A stretch of 47,295 bases of DNA from an uncultured Oscillospiraceae bacterium (GTDB lineage Bacteria; Bacillota; Clostridia; Oscillospirales; Oscillospiraceae): contig CANRHH010000019.1 in the NCBI GenBank assembly GCA_947630375.1, forward strand, positions 1 to 47,295, written 5' to 3'. Under the pieces are notes generated by a model. It saw nothing but the letters and a program-made list of their open reading frames with translations, was not told the DNA's origin and searched no databases. Below are positions 15,046-23,759 of this stretch, in pieces. The translations under genes were made by a program, and so were the position numbers. Positions within the stretch are counted from its first letter, which is position 1. Each line of letters starts with the position of its first letter.

Positions 15046-16103
15046 CAAAGAGAGAAAATACAAGACAGATCTCTGTCGCCGGGCGGAAGATCGGCGGCGG
15101 AGCGCCCATCCCGGTCCAGTCCATGTGCAATACCAAGACCTGGGACGTGGAGGCCACGGTGGCCCAGATCAAGGCCCTGCGGGCCGCCGGGTGCGAGATC
15201 GTGCGCCTGGCGGTGCCGGATATGGCCTCCGCCCGGGCCGTCTCCGCCATCAAGGAGCAGACGGATGTGCCCCTGGTGGCAGATATCCACTTTGACTATA
15301 AGCTGGCCCTGGAGTGCGCCGCCCGGGGGATCGACAAGATCCGCATCAATCCCGGCAACATCGGCGGCGAGGACCGGGTGCGGGCGGTGGCCGAGGCCTG
15401 TAAGGCCAGGCACATCCCCATCCGCATCGGCGTCAACGCCGGGAGCCTGGAAAAACCCCTGCTGGAGAAATACGGGCACCCCTGCCCGGAGGCCATGGTG
15501 GCCAGCGCCCAAGGCCACGCGGCCCTGCTGGAGAAGTTCGGCTTTGAGGACATCTGCCTGTCCTTAAAGGCCTCCTCCGTGCCCCTGACCATCGCCGCCT
15601 ACCGGCTGGCGGCGGAGACCTTCCCTTACCCGCTGCACATAGGCGTCACCGAGACGGGGACCGAGTGGTTCGGCACCGTCCAGTCCGCCGTGGGCATCGG
15701 CACCCTTTTGTGCGAGGGCATCGGGGACACCATCCGGGTCTCCCTGACGGCGGACCCGGTGAAGGAGGTCACCGCCGGCATCGCCATTTTAAAGGCGGCG
15801 GGGCTGCGCCCCGGCGGGGTGCGCTTTGTGTCCTGCCCCACCTGCGGCCGCACGGAGATCGACCTGATCGGCCTGGCCCGGGAGGTGGAGAGCCGGGTCA
15901 AGGACCTGGACCGGGATATCACCGTGGCCGTCATGGGCTGTGCGGTGAACGGCCCCGGGGAGGCCCGGGAGGCGGACTACGGCGTGGCCGGGGGCAAGGG
16001 CAAGGGCCTGCTCTTCAAAAAGGGCCAGGTCTTAGGGACCTATCCCTATGAGCGGCTGTGCGACGCGCTGCTGGAACTGATAGCAAAGGACGAGGGCAAA
16101 TGA
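15042..16103 (+). CDS. ispG: 4-hydroxy-3-methylbut-2-en-1-yl diphosphate synthase
   Basis: The 353-residue Fe-S enzyme reductively opens MEcPP to HMBPP, the next-to-last step of the MEP path. The N-terminal TIM barrel has VQSMCNTKTWDVEATVAQI and GIDKIRINPGNIG. The C-terminal part holds the cluster cysteines in SCPTCGRT and MGCAVNGPGEA. Length is typical of the bacterial two-domain form. Both ends overlap neighbours as ATGA (with rseP and polC), so translation is linked along the chain. Confidence 0.97.
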   Translation: MTKRENTRQISVAGRKIGGGAPIPVQSMCNTKTWDVEATVAQIKALRAAGCEIVRLAVPDMASARAVSAIKEQTDVPLVADIHFDYKLALECAARGIDKIRINPGNIGGEDRVRAVAEACKARHIPIRIGVNAGSLEKPLLEKYGHPCPEAMVASAQGHAALLEKFGFEDICLSLKASSVPLTIAAYRLAAETFPYPLHIGVTETGTEWFGTVQSAVGIGTLLCEGIGDTIRVSLTADPVKEVTAGIAILKAAGLRPGGVRFVSCPTCGRTEIDLIGLAREVESRVKDLDRDITVAVMGCAVNGPGEAREADYGVAGGKGKGLLFKKGQVLGTYPYERLCDALLELIAKDEGK

Positions 16104-19100
16104 GCCATACCCCATTTCTGACCATATTTCCCGGCTGCGAGGACCAGCGCGCCTTCGCGGGCGGGCTGGATAAAGCCTATGTGACCCAGGTGCAGATCGA
16201 CCGGGCGGAGCGGACCATGTCCGTCTGCGCCTGGTTTTCCGCCATGCCCTCTCCGGTGGAGGCGGCGGCCCTCAGCGAGCGGCTGAAGCAGGACTATGGC
16301 CTGGACGGCGTGGGCCTGATCCCGGACTATCCCCGGCCCAAGCTGGCCACCAGCCCCGCCGCCCCGGCGGCAAAGCCCGGGGACAGACCCTCTGCCCCCA
16401 GCGGGAACGTGCTCTATGGCCGCGCCATCAAGCAGCACCCGGTGCCCATGAGCACCCTGAGCCTGGAGTCGGGCCGGGTGACCGTGGAGGGGGACGTGGT
16501 GGCCGTCACCAGCCGGTCCCTGCAGAAGCGGGGCGGGGCGGTGCTCTGCTTTGACATCACCGACCGGACCAACTCCGTCCGGGTGACCCACTTTTTCCGG
16601 GCTGACGACGACAAGTCCGTCCTGAACAAGGTGGCCGTGGGGGACCATGTGGCGGTCCAGGGGGAGATCATCTACAGCAAGTATGACGACGACATGGTCC
16701 TGGACCCCAAGAGCATCGTCAAGGGCAAGCGGTTCATCCGGCCCGACAATGCGCCGGAAAAGCGGGTGGAGCTGCATGTACATACCCGCTTCTCTGCCCT
16801 GGACGCCCTGACGGACCCGGAGGCCATCGTCAAACGGGCGGCCTATTGGGGCATGCCCGCCATCGCCGTCACGGACCACGGAGTGGCCCAGGCCTTCCCG
16901 GACATGTGGAAGGCGGGGAAAAAGCACGGGGTCAAGATCATCTACGGCCTGGAGTGCTACTACAAAAACGACATGGACGGCAACAGCGCCGTCATTGGCA
17001 AAAGCAAGCTGCCGCTGGACGCGGAGTTTGTGGCCTTCGATATCGAGACCACCGGCCTCAACGCCAGCACGGACCGGATGACGGAGATCGGCGCGGTGAT
17101 CTTCTCCGGCGGGGAGATCCGGCAGACCTTCAACACCTTTGTGGACCCGGGGATGCATATCCCGCCGGAGATCACCAAGCTCACCGGCATCCGGGACAGC
17201 GACGTGGCCGGGGCGCCGGGGGAGAAGGAGGCCATGGAGCGCTTCATGGCCTTCGCCGGGGACCGGCCTTTGATCGCCCACAACGCCCATTTCGACGTGG
17301 GCTTCATGACCGCCGCCGCCGGTCGCCAGGGCCTCCGGTTCAGCCCCGTGTTTATGGACACCCTGGCCCTGTCCCAGGCCCTGCTGCCGGAGCTGAAGCG
17401 CTTTAAGCTGGATATCGTCTCCAATCACCTGAATCTGCCCCAGTTCAACCACCACCGGGCCTCGGACGACGCGCTGGTGGTGGCCCGGATCATGGAGAAG
17501 TTTCTGCCCATGCTCCAGAGCCAGGGGGCCCGGACCGTGGACGACATCGAGACGGTGTACCACTCCATCCGCCGCACGGACATGAGCAAGACCTATCATA
17601 TGGTGCTGCTGGTGAAAAACCGGGTGGGGCTCAAGAACCTCTATGAGATGATCTCCCAGTCCTATCTGAAGTATTTCCACCGGAACCCGGTGGTGCCCAA
17701 GAGTCTGCTCCAGCAGCACCGGGAGGGGATTCTGGTGGGCTCCGCCTGCGGCATGGGCGAGCTCTACGGGGCCGTCATGCGGGGGGCCGGGGACGAGGAA
17801 CTGAAAAAGATTGCCTCCCTGTATGACTATCTGGAGATCCAGCCCATCTGCAACAACGGCTTTCTGGTGGAGAACGGCCGGGTGAAGGACGAGACGGTGC
17901 TCCAGGACTACAACCGCACCATCCTGCGCATCGGCAAGGAGCTGGGCAAGCCGGTGGTGGCCGCCAGCGACGTGCATTTTCTGGACCCGGAGGATGAGCA
18001 GTACCGGAAGATCCTCCAGGCCGCCAAGAAATACGCGGACCCGGACCGGGACTGCCCCATCTATTTCCGCACCACCGACGAGATGCTGTCGGAATTTGCC
18101 TACCTGGGGGAGGAGACCGCCAGAGAGGTGGTCATCACCAACACCCGGGCCATCGCCGACCAGGTGGAGCCTTTGGAGCTGCTGCCCAAGGGCCTGTTCC
18201 CGCCCAAGATCGAGAACTCCGCCCAGGAGCTCAAACGCCTGGTCTACGACAAGATGCACCGCATCTACGGGGAAGAGCCCCCGGAGATCGTCCGGGAGCG
18301 GGTGGACGTGGAGCTGGACACCATTTTGAGCCACAACTATGATGTGATCTACATGAGCGCCCAGAAGTTGGTGCAGAACTCCCTGGAAAACGGCTACTTG
18401 GTGGGCAGCCGGGGCAGCGTGGGCTCGTCCCTGGTGGCCTATATGGCGGGCATCACGGAGGTCAACTCCCTGCCGCCCCACTATGTCTGCCCCCAATGCC
18501 GGTACTCGGAATTTATCACCGACGGCAGCTACGGCTGCGGGGCGGACATGCCCGAGAAGAACTGCCCCCGCTGCGGCGCGCCCCTGCGCCGGGACGGGTT
18601 CGACATCCCCTTTGAGACCTTCCTGGGCTTCCCGGGCAACGCCAAGACCCCGGATATCGACCTGAATTTCTCCGGCGAGTACCAGGCCAAGGCCCACAAA
18701 TATACCGAGACCCTTTTCGGCTCGGACCACGTGTTCCGGGCCGGGACCATCGGCACTTTGGCGGAAAAGACTGCCTACGGCTATGTGAAGCGCTATCTGG
18801 AGGAGCGGGGCCTCCAGGCCACCAAGGCCGAGGAGAACCGGCTGGCCCTGGGCCTGGTGGGCATCAAGCGCACCACCGGCCAGCACCCCGGGGGCCTGGT
18901 GGTCATTCCCCAGGACATGGACGTGACGGATTTCTGCCCCGTCCAGCATCCGGCGGACGACCCGGACAGCAACATCATCACCACCCATTTTGAATATCAC
19001 TGCATGGAGGACAACCTCCTCAAGTTAGACGAGCTGGGCCACGATGACCCCACCATGATCCGGATGCTGGAGGACATGACCGGGGAGGACGCCAAGACCA

Positions 19101-20107
19101 TCTCCCTCTCGGACCCGGAGACCATGCGCATTTTCAAGAGCCCGGACGCCCTGGGCCTGCCGGACGACGACCCCATCATCGGCAAGACCGGCACCATCGG
19201 CGTCCCTGAGTTCGGCACCAACTTCACCCGGCAGATGCTGGTAGACACCCAGCCCGACCAGTTTGACACCCTGGTCCGCCTCTCCGGCTTCTCCCACGGC
19301 ACCGACGTGTGGGCCGGAAACATCCATGACCTGATCGTCAACGGCATCGCCAGCGTCAAGGAGACGGTGGGCTGCCGGGACGATATCATGCTGTACCTGA
19401 TCTCCAAGGGCATGGAGCCCTCCCTGGCCTTCAAAACCATGGAGGCCGTGCGCAAGGGCAAGGTGAAAAAGAGCGGGGAGTTCCCCGGCGACGCGGAGCA
19501 GCAGATGCGCTCCCTGGGCGTGCCGGACTGGTACATCGAGTCCTGCCGGAAGATCGCCTACCTGTTCCCCAAGGCCCACGCGGTGGCCTATGTGATGATG
19601 GCCTTCCGGATCGCCTGGTTCAAGGTCCACCGGCCCCTGGCCTTCTACAGCGCCTATTTCTACCGGCGCAGCCAGAAGGGCGGCTTTGACGCGGCCATGA
19701 TGACCGGCGGCGCCGACGATGTGCGCCGGCGCATCAACGAGCTGCTCCGCAAGCAGGACAAGGCCGCCAACGAGGAGGACATGCTGGTGACTTTAGAGGC
19801 GGTGTACGAGTTCAACATGCGGGGCTTCACCTTCGCCCCCATCGACCTGTACGAGTCCGACGCGCTGAAATTCAAGATTGTGGGGGACAGGCAGCTGCGC
19901 CCGCCCTTCGTGTCCATCTCCGGCCTGGGCGAGTCCGCGGCCCTGGACCTGGACCGGGCCCGCAGTTCCGGGCGGCAGTTCATCTCCGTGGAAGAGCTGG
20001 GCCAGGCCTGCCCCAAGGTCAGCCAGGCCCACCTGGAGCAGCTGCGGACCCTGGGCGCCTTGGGCGACCTGCCCGAGACCAGCCAGATCAACCTTTTTGA
20101 GATGTGA
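16100..20107 (+). CDS. polC: DNA polymerase III alpha subunit, PolC type
   Basis: The 1335-residue replicative polymerase is typical of low-GC-lineage Firmicutes. An N-terminal region and OB fold (to about residue 225) precede the PHP domain (VELHVHTRFSALD, AVTDHGVAQAF). A DEDDh 3'-5' proofreading exonuclease is inserted at about 305-475 (FVAFDIETTGLN, HNAHFDVGFM). Near 796 comes a four-Cys zinc site (CPQC, CPRC). The polymerase palm follows with KTPDIDLNFSGEY, which carries catalytic aspartates. Length is a little under the usual 1430. I choose ATG 16100, which overlaps the ispG stop as ATGA; an upstream in-frame start would lie inside ispG. It ends the long operon. Confidence 0.97.
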   Translation: MSHTPFLTIFPGCEDQRAFAGGLDKAYVTQVQIDRAERTMSVCAWFSAMPSPVEAAALSERLKQDYGLDGVGLIPDYPRPKLATSPAAPAAKPGDRPSAPSGNVLYGRAIKQHPVPMSTLSLESGRVTVEGDVVAVTSRSLQKRGGAVLCFDITDRTNSVRVTHFFRADDDKSVLNKVAVGDHVAVQGEIIYSKYDDDMVLDPKSIVKGKRFIRPDNAPEKRVELHVHTRFSALDALTDPEAIVKRAAYWGMPAIAVTDHGVAQAFPDMWKAGKKHGVKIIYGLECYYKNDMDGNSAVIGKSKLPLDAEFVAFDIETTGLNASTDRMTEIGAVIFSGGEIRQTFNTFVDPGMHIPPEITKLTGIRDSDVAGAPGEKEAMERFMAFAGDRPLIAHNAHFDVGFMTAAAGRQGLRFSPVFMDTLALSQALLPELKRFKLDIVSNHLNLPQFNHHRASDDALVVARIMEKFLPMLQSQGARTVDDIETVYHSIRRTDMSKTYHMVLLVKNRVGLKNLYEMISQSYLKYFHRNPVVPKSLLQQHREGILVGSACGMGELYGAVMRGAGDEELKKIASLYDYLEIQPICNNGFLVENGRVKDETVLQDYNRTILRIGKELGKPVVAASDVHFLDPEDEQYRKILQAAKKYADPDRDCPIYFRTTDEMLSEFAYLGEETAREVVITNTRAIADQVEPLELLPKGLFPPKIENSAQELKRLVYDKMHRIYGEEPPEIVRERVDVELDTILSHNYDVIYMSAQKLVQNSLENGYLVGSRGSVGSSLVAYMAGITEVNSLPPHYVCPQCRYSEFITDGSYGCGADMPEKNCPRCGAPLRRDGFDIPFETFLGFPGNAKTPDIDLNFSGEYQAKAHKYTETLFGSDHVFRAGTIGTLAEKTAYGYVKRYLEERGLQATKAEENRLALGLVGIKRTTGQHPGGLVVIPQDMDVTDFCPVQHPADDPDSNIITTHFEYHCMEDNLLKLDELGHDDPTMIRMLEDMTGEDAKTISLSDPETMRIFKSPDALGLPDDDPIIGKTGTIGVPEFGTNFTRQMLVDTQPDQFDTLVRLSGFSHGTDVWAGNIHDLIVNGIASVKETVGCRDDIMLYLISKGMEPSLAFKTMEAVRKGKVKKSGEFPGDAEQQMRSLGVPDWYIESCRKIAYLFPKAHAVAYVMMAFRIAWFKVHRPLAFYSAYFYRRSQKGGFDAAMMTGGADDVRRRINELLRKQDKAANEEDMLVTLEAVYEFNMRGFTFAPIDLYESDALKFKIVGDRQLRPPFVSISGLGESAALDLDRARSSGRQFISVEELGQACPKVSQAHLEQLRTLGALGDLPETSQINLFEM

Positions 20108-20153
20108 TTCTATAAAAATTTTTATGGAATTTCCCTGTGCATAAAACATTCCG

Positions 20154-20183
20154 TTGACATAATGCCGATGTTTGTGGTAGGAT
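20154..20183 (+). promoter_or_regulatory. Promoter of the pseudokinase-lectin gene
   Basis: TTGACA (20154-20159) and TAGGAT (20178-20183) are 18 bases apart, about 40 bases before the start codon in the gap after polC. Confidence 0.6.
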
Positions 20184-20225
20184 AGTACACGGGTAAGAGC
20201 ATCCGCTGAGTGGGAGGATGAGCAT

Positions 20226-21776
20226 ATGAGCAAGTTGGAATTTGACGCCGGAAAGGCACTGGGGAGCGGGATCGCCCGGATGAGCCGGCAGGAGCTGTGC
20301 CAGCTGGTGGCCAAGCTCTGCGCCCGGATCAAGACCGAGGCCGGGACCCGCAGCTACCGGGGCGGCCTGTATCCGGACAATATTTTTCTGGACGCCCGGG
20401 GCGAGGTCTCCGTGGGCCTGGCCAAGCAGAGCGACTGGTCCGGCCAGGAGCTCCAGTTCCTGCCGCCGGAGCTGTACTGGAACGGCGTGAAGGGCTCGTT
20501 CTCCGATGTGTATTCCCTGGGCCTGCTGCTGTATTACGGCACCAGCAGGGGCCGCCTGCCCTTTGAGGGCAGCTGCCTGGACCCCCAGCAGCGCCGCATG
20601 AGCGGAGAGGATTTCCCGGCCCCCAAAGCGGCGGGCCGCCGTCTGGGGCAGATCATAGAGAAAGCCACCCGCTTCAACTCTGAGGAGCGGTATAAAAACG
20701 TGGAGGAGCTGCAGATCATGCTGGAGGCGCTGGGGGAGAACCAGTACCTCAACGGGGAGAACGGCGCCGAGGCCATCTTCAAAAAGAGCAGCGGCGAGCT
20801 GAGCGACCTGGAGCGGATCATGGTGGAGATCATCGAAAACGGCGAGGAAGAGCCCCTGCCCGAGGAGGAGCCGGAGGCCGAAGAGGCCGCCGTCTCCGAG
20901 GGGGAGCAGGCCCCCGCCGCGCCGGAGGAAGAGGAAGTGCTCCGGGTGTATGAGCCCCAGCACAAGAGCTCCTTCTCCGCGTCGGCGCCCGCCGGGGCGC
21001 CCCGCCCTGCCGCCCGGCAGCCGATCCCCATTCTCACCGAGGAGAAGAACCCGGAGCTGGCGCCGGTGGTGCCCGGCAGCCGCCCGGTGACTCCGGCGGT
21101 CCAGTACGGGGTCAGCGCCCGGCGGGAGAAAAAGATCGCCGAGGAAGTGAAAAAACGCCGCCGCCGGCCCGGCCTGCTGATCCTGGTGCTGTGCGCCATC
21201 CTGATCGTGGCGGCGCTGCTTATCAACGCCATGCTGCGGGACTTCGCCTGGGGCAGCCCCAGCGGGATGGCCCCGGTCCCCACCGGCCCGGTGGCCACGC
21301 TGCCGCCGGTCAGCGCCGCCCCGTCCTCCGAGGCGCCGGATGAGGCCGAAGAGGGGGCAAAGACCGTCTCTACCTATGAGATCGTCCGGTCGAATCTGAG
21401 CTGGACCGAGGCCCGGGACCGCTGCGAGGCCGACGGAGGGCACCTGGCGGTGATCTCCAGCCAGGAGGAGTGGGACGAGCTGATCCCCCTGGCTACCGAG
21501 CGGGGCATCGAGCACCTGTGGGTGGGCCTGTACCGGGACGCGGGGGACCTGCTCACCGTCACCGGGGAGGATGAGGGGTCCTACATCCCCTGGGCCGAGG
21601 GCGAGCCCTCCTATACCGACGGCTATGACGGCGCCACGGAGGACTATGTGATGCTCACCAACGACGGGACGGGCTGGGCCTATAACGACAGCCGGAACGA
21701 CCCGGTGGCCGACTATCCCGATATTTACGGCGGAAGCATCGGCTATATCTGCGAATACGAGACGGCTGTGGACTGA
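20226..21776 (+). CDS. Membrane protein with degenerate kinase domain and extracellular C-type-lectin-like domain
   Basis: The 516-residue protein has four parts. Residues 1 to about 175 resemble the C-lobe of Ser/Thr kinases: YRGGLYPDNIFLD stands where HRDLKPxN should be, VSVGLAKQ where DFG should be, then LPPELYW (APE-like) and FSDVYSLGLLLYYG. The N-lobe with its ATP-binding Lys is missing, as are both catalytic aspartates, so it is very likely a pseudokinase. An acidic, Pro/Ala-rich linker follows (about 195-310). RRRRPGLLILVLCAILIV begins the single membrane span (about 318-338). The C-terminal domain (about 381-512) is C-type-lectin-like, with WTEARDRCEADGGHLAVI, HLWVGLYRD, WAYNDSRND and YICEYE. 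Positive charges before the span put the lectin part outside. The role is unknown; a wall- or ligand-sensing protein is a guess. Confidence 0.8.
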   Translation: MSKLEFDAGKALGSGIARMSRQELCQLVAKLCARIKTEAGTRSYRGGLYPDNIFLDARGEVSVGLAKQSDWSGQELQFLPPELYWNGVKGSFSDVYSLGLLLYYGTSRGRLPFEGSCLDPQQRRMSGEDFPAPKAAGRRLGQIIEKATRFNSEERYKNVEELQIMLEALGENQYLNGENGAEAIFKKSSGELSDLERIMVEIIENGEEEPLPEEEPEAEEAAVSEGEQAPAAPEEEEVLRVYEPQHKSSFSASAPAGAPRPAARQPIPILTEEKNPELAPVVPGSRPVTPAVQYGVSARREKKIAEEVKKRRRRPGLLILVLCAILIVAALLINAMLRDFAWGSPSGMAPVPTGPVATLPPVSAAPSSEAPDEAEEGAKTVSTYEIVRSNLSWTEARDRCEADGGHLAVISSQEEWDELIPLATERGIEHLWVGLYRDAGDLLTVTGEDEGSYIPWAEGEPSYTDGYDGATEDYVMLTNDGTGWAYNDSRNDPVADYPDIYGGSIGYICEYETAVD

Positions 21777-21836
21777 AAAGCGGCCGGGATCCCGCCTGAA
21801 AAGAGAAAAAAAGGTATACTTTAGCGAAACGCTGTG

Positions 21837-21842
21837 CTATAA
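21837..21842 (+). promoter_or_regulatory. Extended -10 promoter of the M29-like gene
   Basis: TATAAT preceded by TGC forms an extended -10 (TGnTATAAT), so a weak -35 (TATACT, 17 bases upstream) may suffice. A small GGCCCT/AGGGCC hairpin follows at 21844-21859 in the leader. Confidence 0.55.
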
Positions 21843-21912
21843 TGGCCCTTGTGAGGGCCTGCGGCACGGCGTTTTGTTGTGGCCGGAAAGAGAGAGAAGA
21901 GGGGGGCATCCG

Positions 21913-22896
21913 GTGGACCTGGAACAGGGGGCGAGGATCATTGTGGAGCGCTGGCTTCAGGCCAGGACCGATGATGTGCTCCACTTTATTACCGACGAGA
22001 CCAAGCTGCGGGAGGCAGAGGCCTTTTCCCGGGCGGCGGAGGCCTTCGGCGCGGTGCCGAAGGTGTCTGTGCTGCCGTCGGAATCCATCCAGTCGGGGGA
22101 CAGCATCGAGGAGATGCGGCAGATCATGTCCTACGCCAACGCCATTGTAGGCGCCACCAATTATTCGTTCATCACCACCAACGCGGTCTCCTATGCCCTG
22201 AAGCACGGGGCCCGGTTCCTCTCTCTGCCCCTGTCCACCAACGACGGGAGCTCTCTGCTGGAGCAGGACTTTTTGAACATGGACCCCCGGCAGGCGGCGG
22301 CTTTGGGCCGCCCCATGCTGCGGGCTCTGCGCCGGGCGGACAGCATCCGTGTGACCACCGCTTTAGGGACCGACGTGCGTTTTCGGATCCGGGGCCGGAA
22401 GCCCGGGCTCTTCAACGGCGTGGCCGCCCGGCCCGGCGTCTGCGCTTCGGCCAGCTTTGAGGTGTACATCCCCCCGGAGGAGACGGAGACGGAGGGCCGG
22501 GTGGTGCTGGACGGGTCCATGGGCTATATCGGGCTGGTGGAGGAGCCGCTGGAGCTGCGCTTTGAAAAGGGCCGGCTGGTGGAGATCGCCGATACCGCCG
22601 ACGGGCGGCGGCTGCGGGCGTACATAGAGAGCTTCGGGGATCCGGAGATGTTCTGTGCGGCGGAGTTCGGCATCGGGCTGAACCAGATCTCCCGCTGCCG
22701 GGGCGCCTCCTATATCGAGGACGAGTCCGCCTACGGCACGTTTCACATCGGCTTCGGGCGCAACCTGGCCTTGGGCGGCGGGCACGACGCGGCCGGCCAT
22801 TTTGACATCGTGGTCCACGAGCCGGATATCGAGGCCGGGGGCGAGCGGATCATGACCCGGGGCCAGGCGAAAAAGCCCTTTTTCAGCCTGTTCTGA
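21913..22896 (+). CDS. M29 (AmpS)-like metallopeptidase family protein
   Basis: The 327-residue protein resembles the M29 aminopeptidase / NicX-type dioxygenase superfamily. The C-terminal half keeps the expected metal ligands in order: Glu in AEFGIGLNQ, His in GTFHIGFGRN, and His-x-Asp in GHFDIVVHEPD. VVLDGSMGYIG is the preceding strand block. M29 enzymes remove N-terminal residues with two metal ions; a related family opens pyridine rings with Fe(II), so peptidase activity is probable but not certain. I choose GTG 21913, preceded by GAGGGGG; a start at 21874 would give an unusual Arg-rich leader without ribosome site. The N-terminal domain is shorter than in typical members (about 400 residues). 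Confidence 0.65.
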   Translation: MDLEQGARIIVERWLQARTDDVLHFITDETKLREAEAFSRAAEAFGAVPKVSVLPSESIQSGDSIEEMRQIMSYANAIVGATNYSFITTNAVSYALKHGARFLSLPLSTNDGSSLLEQDFLNMDPRQAAALGRPMLRALRRADSIRVTTALGTDVRFRIRGRKPGLFNGVAARPGVCASASFEVYIPPEETETEGRVVLDGSMGYIGLVEEPLELRFEKGRLVEIADTADGRRLRAYIESFGDPEMFCAAEFGIGLNQISRCRGASYIEDESAYGTFHIGFGRNLALGGGHDAAGHFDIVVHEPDIEAGGERIMTRGQAKKPFFSLF

Positions 22897-22934
22897 GGGA
22901 ACTTAAAAAATATGACAATTTTGTGAATATTTTG

Positions 22935-22963
22935 TTGACATTCTTTGTACGGCATGGTATACT
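22935..22963 (+). promoter_or_regulatory. Strong promoter of the DUF969-DUF979-pcp operon
   Basis: TTGACA (22935-22940), 17 bases, then TATACT (22958-22963). This is one of the best consensus matches in the window. The start point should be near 22970. Confidence 0.85.
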
Positions 22964-22973
22964 CATTGTATAG

Positions 22974-23025
22974 AAAAGGCGTTCTTACCGGCGGCTTGAT
23001 CATAGTGCGGCAAGAACGCCTTTTT
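22974..23025 (+). terminator. Terminator-like hairpin at the very start of the leader (candidate attenuator)
   Basis: AAAAGGCGTTCTT (22974-22986) pairs with AAGAACGCCTTTT (23012-23024) for 13 pairs and ends in five T residues. After an A/C mismatch, CCG/CGG lengthens the stem; the loop is about 18 bases. It lies between the promoter and the first gene, about 30 bases before the start codon of 23058, so transcripts must pass through it. It may be an attenuator, or it may end a tiny RNA. Confidence 0.7.
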
Positions 23026-23057
23026 CCTACTATTTTATTCTTTTTTATGAGGAGGGA

Positions 23058-23744
23058 ATGAGTATGGAAGTATTGAAGCTCATCGGCGTAGTGATCGTCA
23101 TCGTCGGCTTTGTCATGAAGCTGGACACGCTGGCGGTGGTCGTGGTGGCCGGTCTGGCCACGGGCCTGGTGGCGGGCATGACGCCGCTGGCCATCCTGGA
23201 TACGCTGGGCAACGCTTTCATCACCAACCGCACCGCGACCCTGTTCGTGCTGACGCTGCCGGTCATCGGCCTGTGTGAGCGCAACGGCCTGAAGGATAAG
23301 GCTGTGGACCTGATCATGAAGCTAAAGAAGTGCACCACAGGTATGTTGATCTCCGTCTACCAGGCGATCCGTACCGTGGCCTCCGCTTTCTCGCTGCGTA
23401 TCGGCGGCCATCCGCAGTTTGTCCGTCCCCTGATCAACCCCATGGCTCAGGCTGCCGCCGTTGTCCGTTACGGCGAGCTTGATGAGAAGACCGAAGACGA
23501 GATCAAAGGTATGGCGGCAGGCGCCGAGAACTACGGCAACTTCTTCGCCCAGAACTGCTTCATGGGCGCGTCCGGTACGCTGCTGATCGTCTCCACCCTG
23601 ACCGAGCAGGGCTATGAGGTCACCGCGCTCCAGATCGCCGGTCAGTCCGTGCCCATCGCCGTGATCTCCGTGGTCGTGGGCGTGATCTACGCGCTGCTCC
23701 GCGACCAGATCATGAAACGCCGCTTTGCCGGCCGTGCGAAGTAA
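23058..23744 (+). CDS. DUF969-family membrane protein
   Basis: The 228-residue protein is strongly hydrophobic, with about five or six spans. It matches what I know as the DUF969 family, for example VLKLIGVVIVIVGFVMKLDT at the start and IRTVASAFSLRIGGHPQFVR in the middle. It stands 15 bases before a DUF979 protein; the two families are nearly always adjacent and are thought to form one permease. The following pcp gene points to 5-oxoproline or pyroglutamyl peptides as cargo, but this is context inference. ATG 23058 follows GAGGAGGGA. Confidence 0.78.
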   Translation: MSMEVLKLIGVVIVIVGFVMKLDTLAVVVVAGLATGLVAGMTPLAILDTLGNAFITNRTATLFVLTLPVIGLCERNGLKDKAVDLIMKLKKCTTGMLISVYQAIRTVASAFSLRIGGHPQFVRPLINPMAQAAAVVRYGELDEKTEDEIKGMAAGAENYGNFFAQNCFMGASGTLLIVSTLTEQGYEVTALQIAGQSVPIAVISVVVGVIYALLRDQIMKRRFAGRAK

Positions 23745-23759
23745 AGGAGGCGCTTGAAC

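Noticed and set aside
16046-19000. A 984-codon open frame opposite polC
   Set aside because: Antisense of a certain gene with full polymerase motifs. The composition is typical of a reverse reading of GC-rich DNA.
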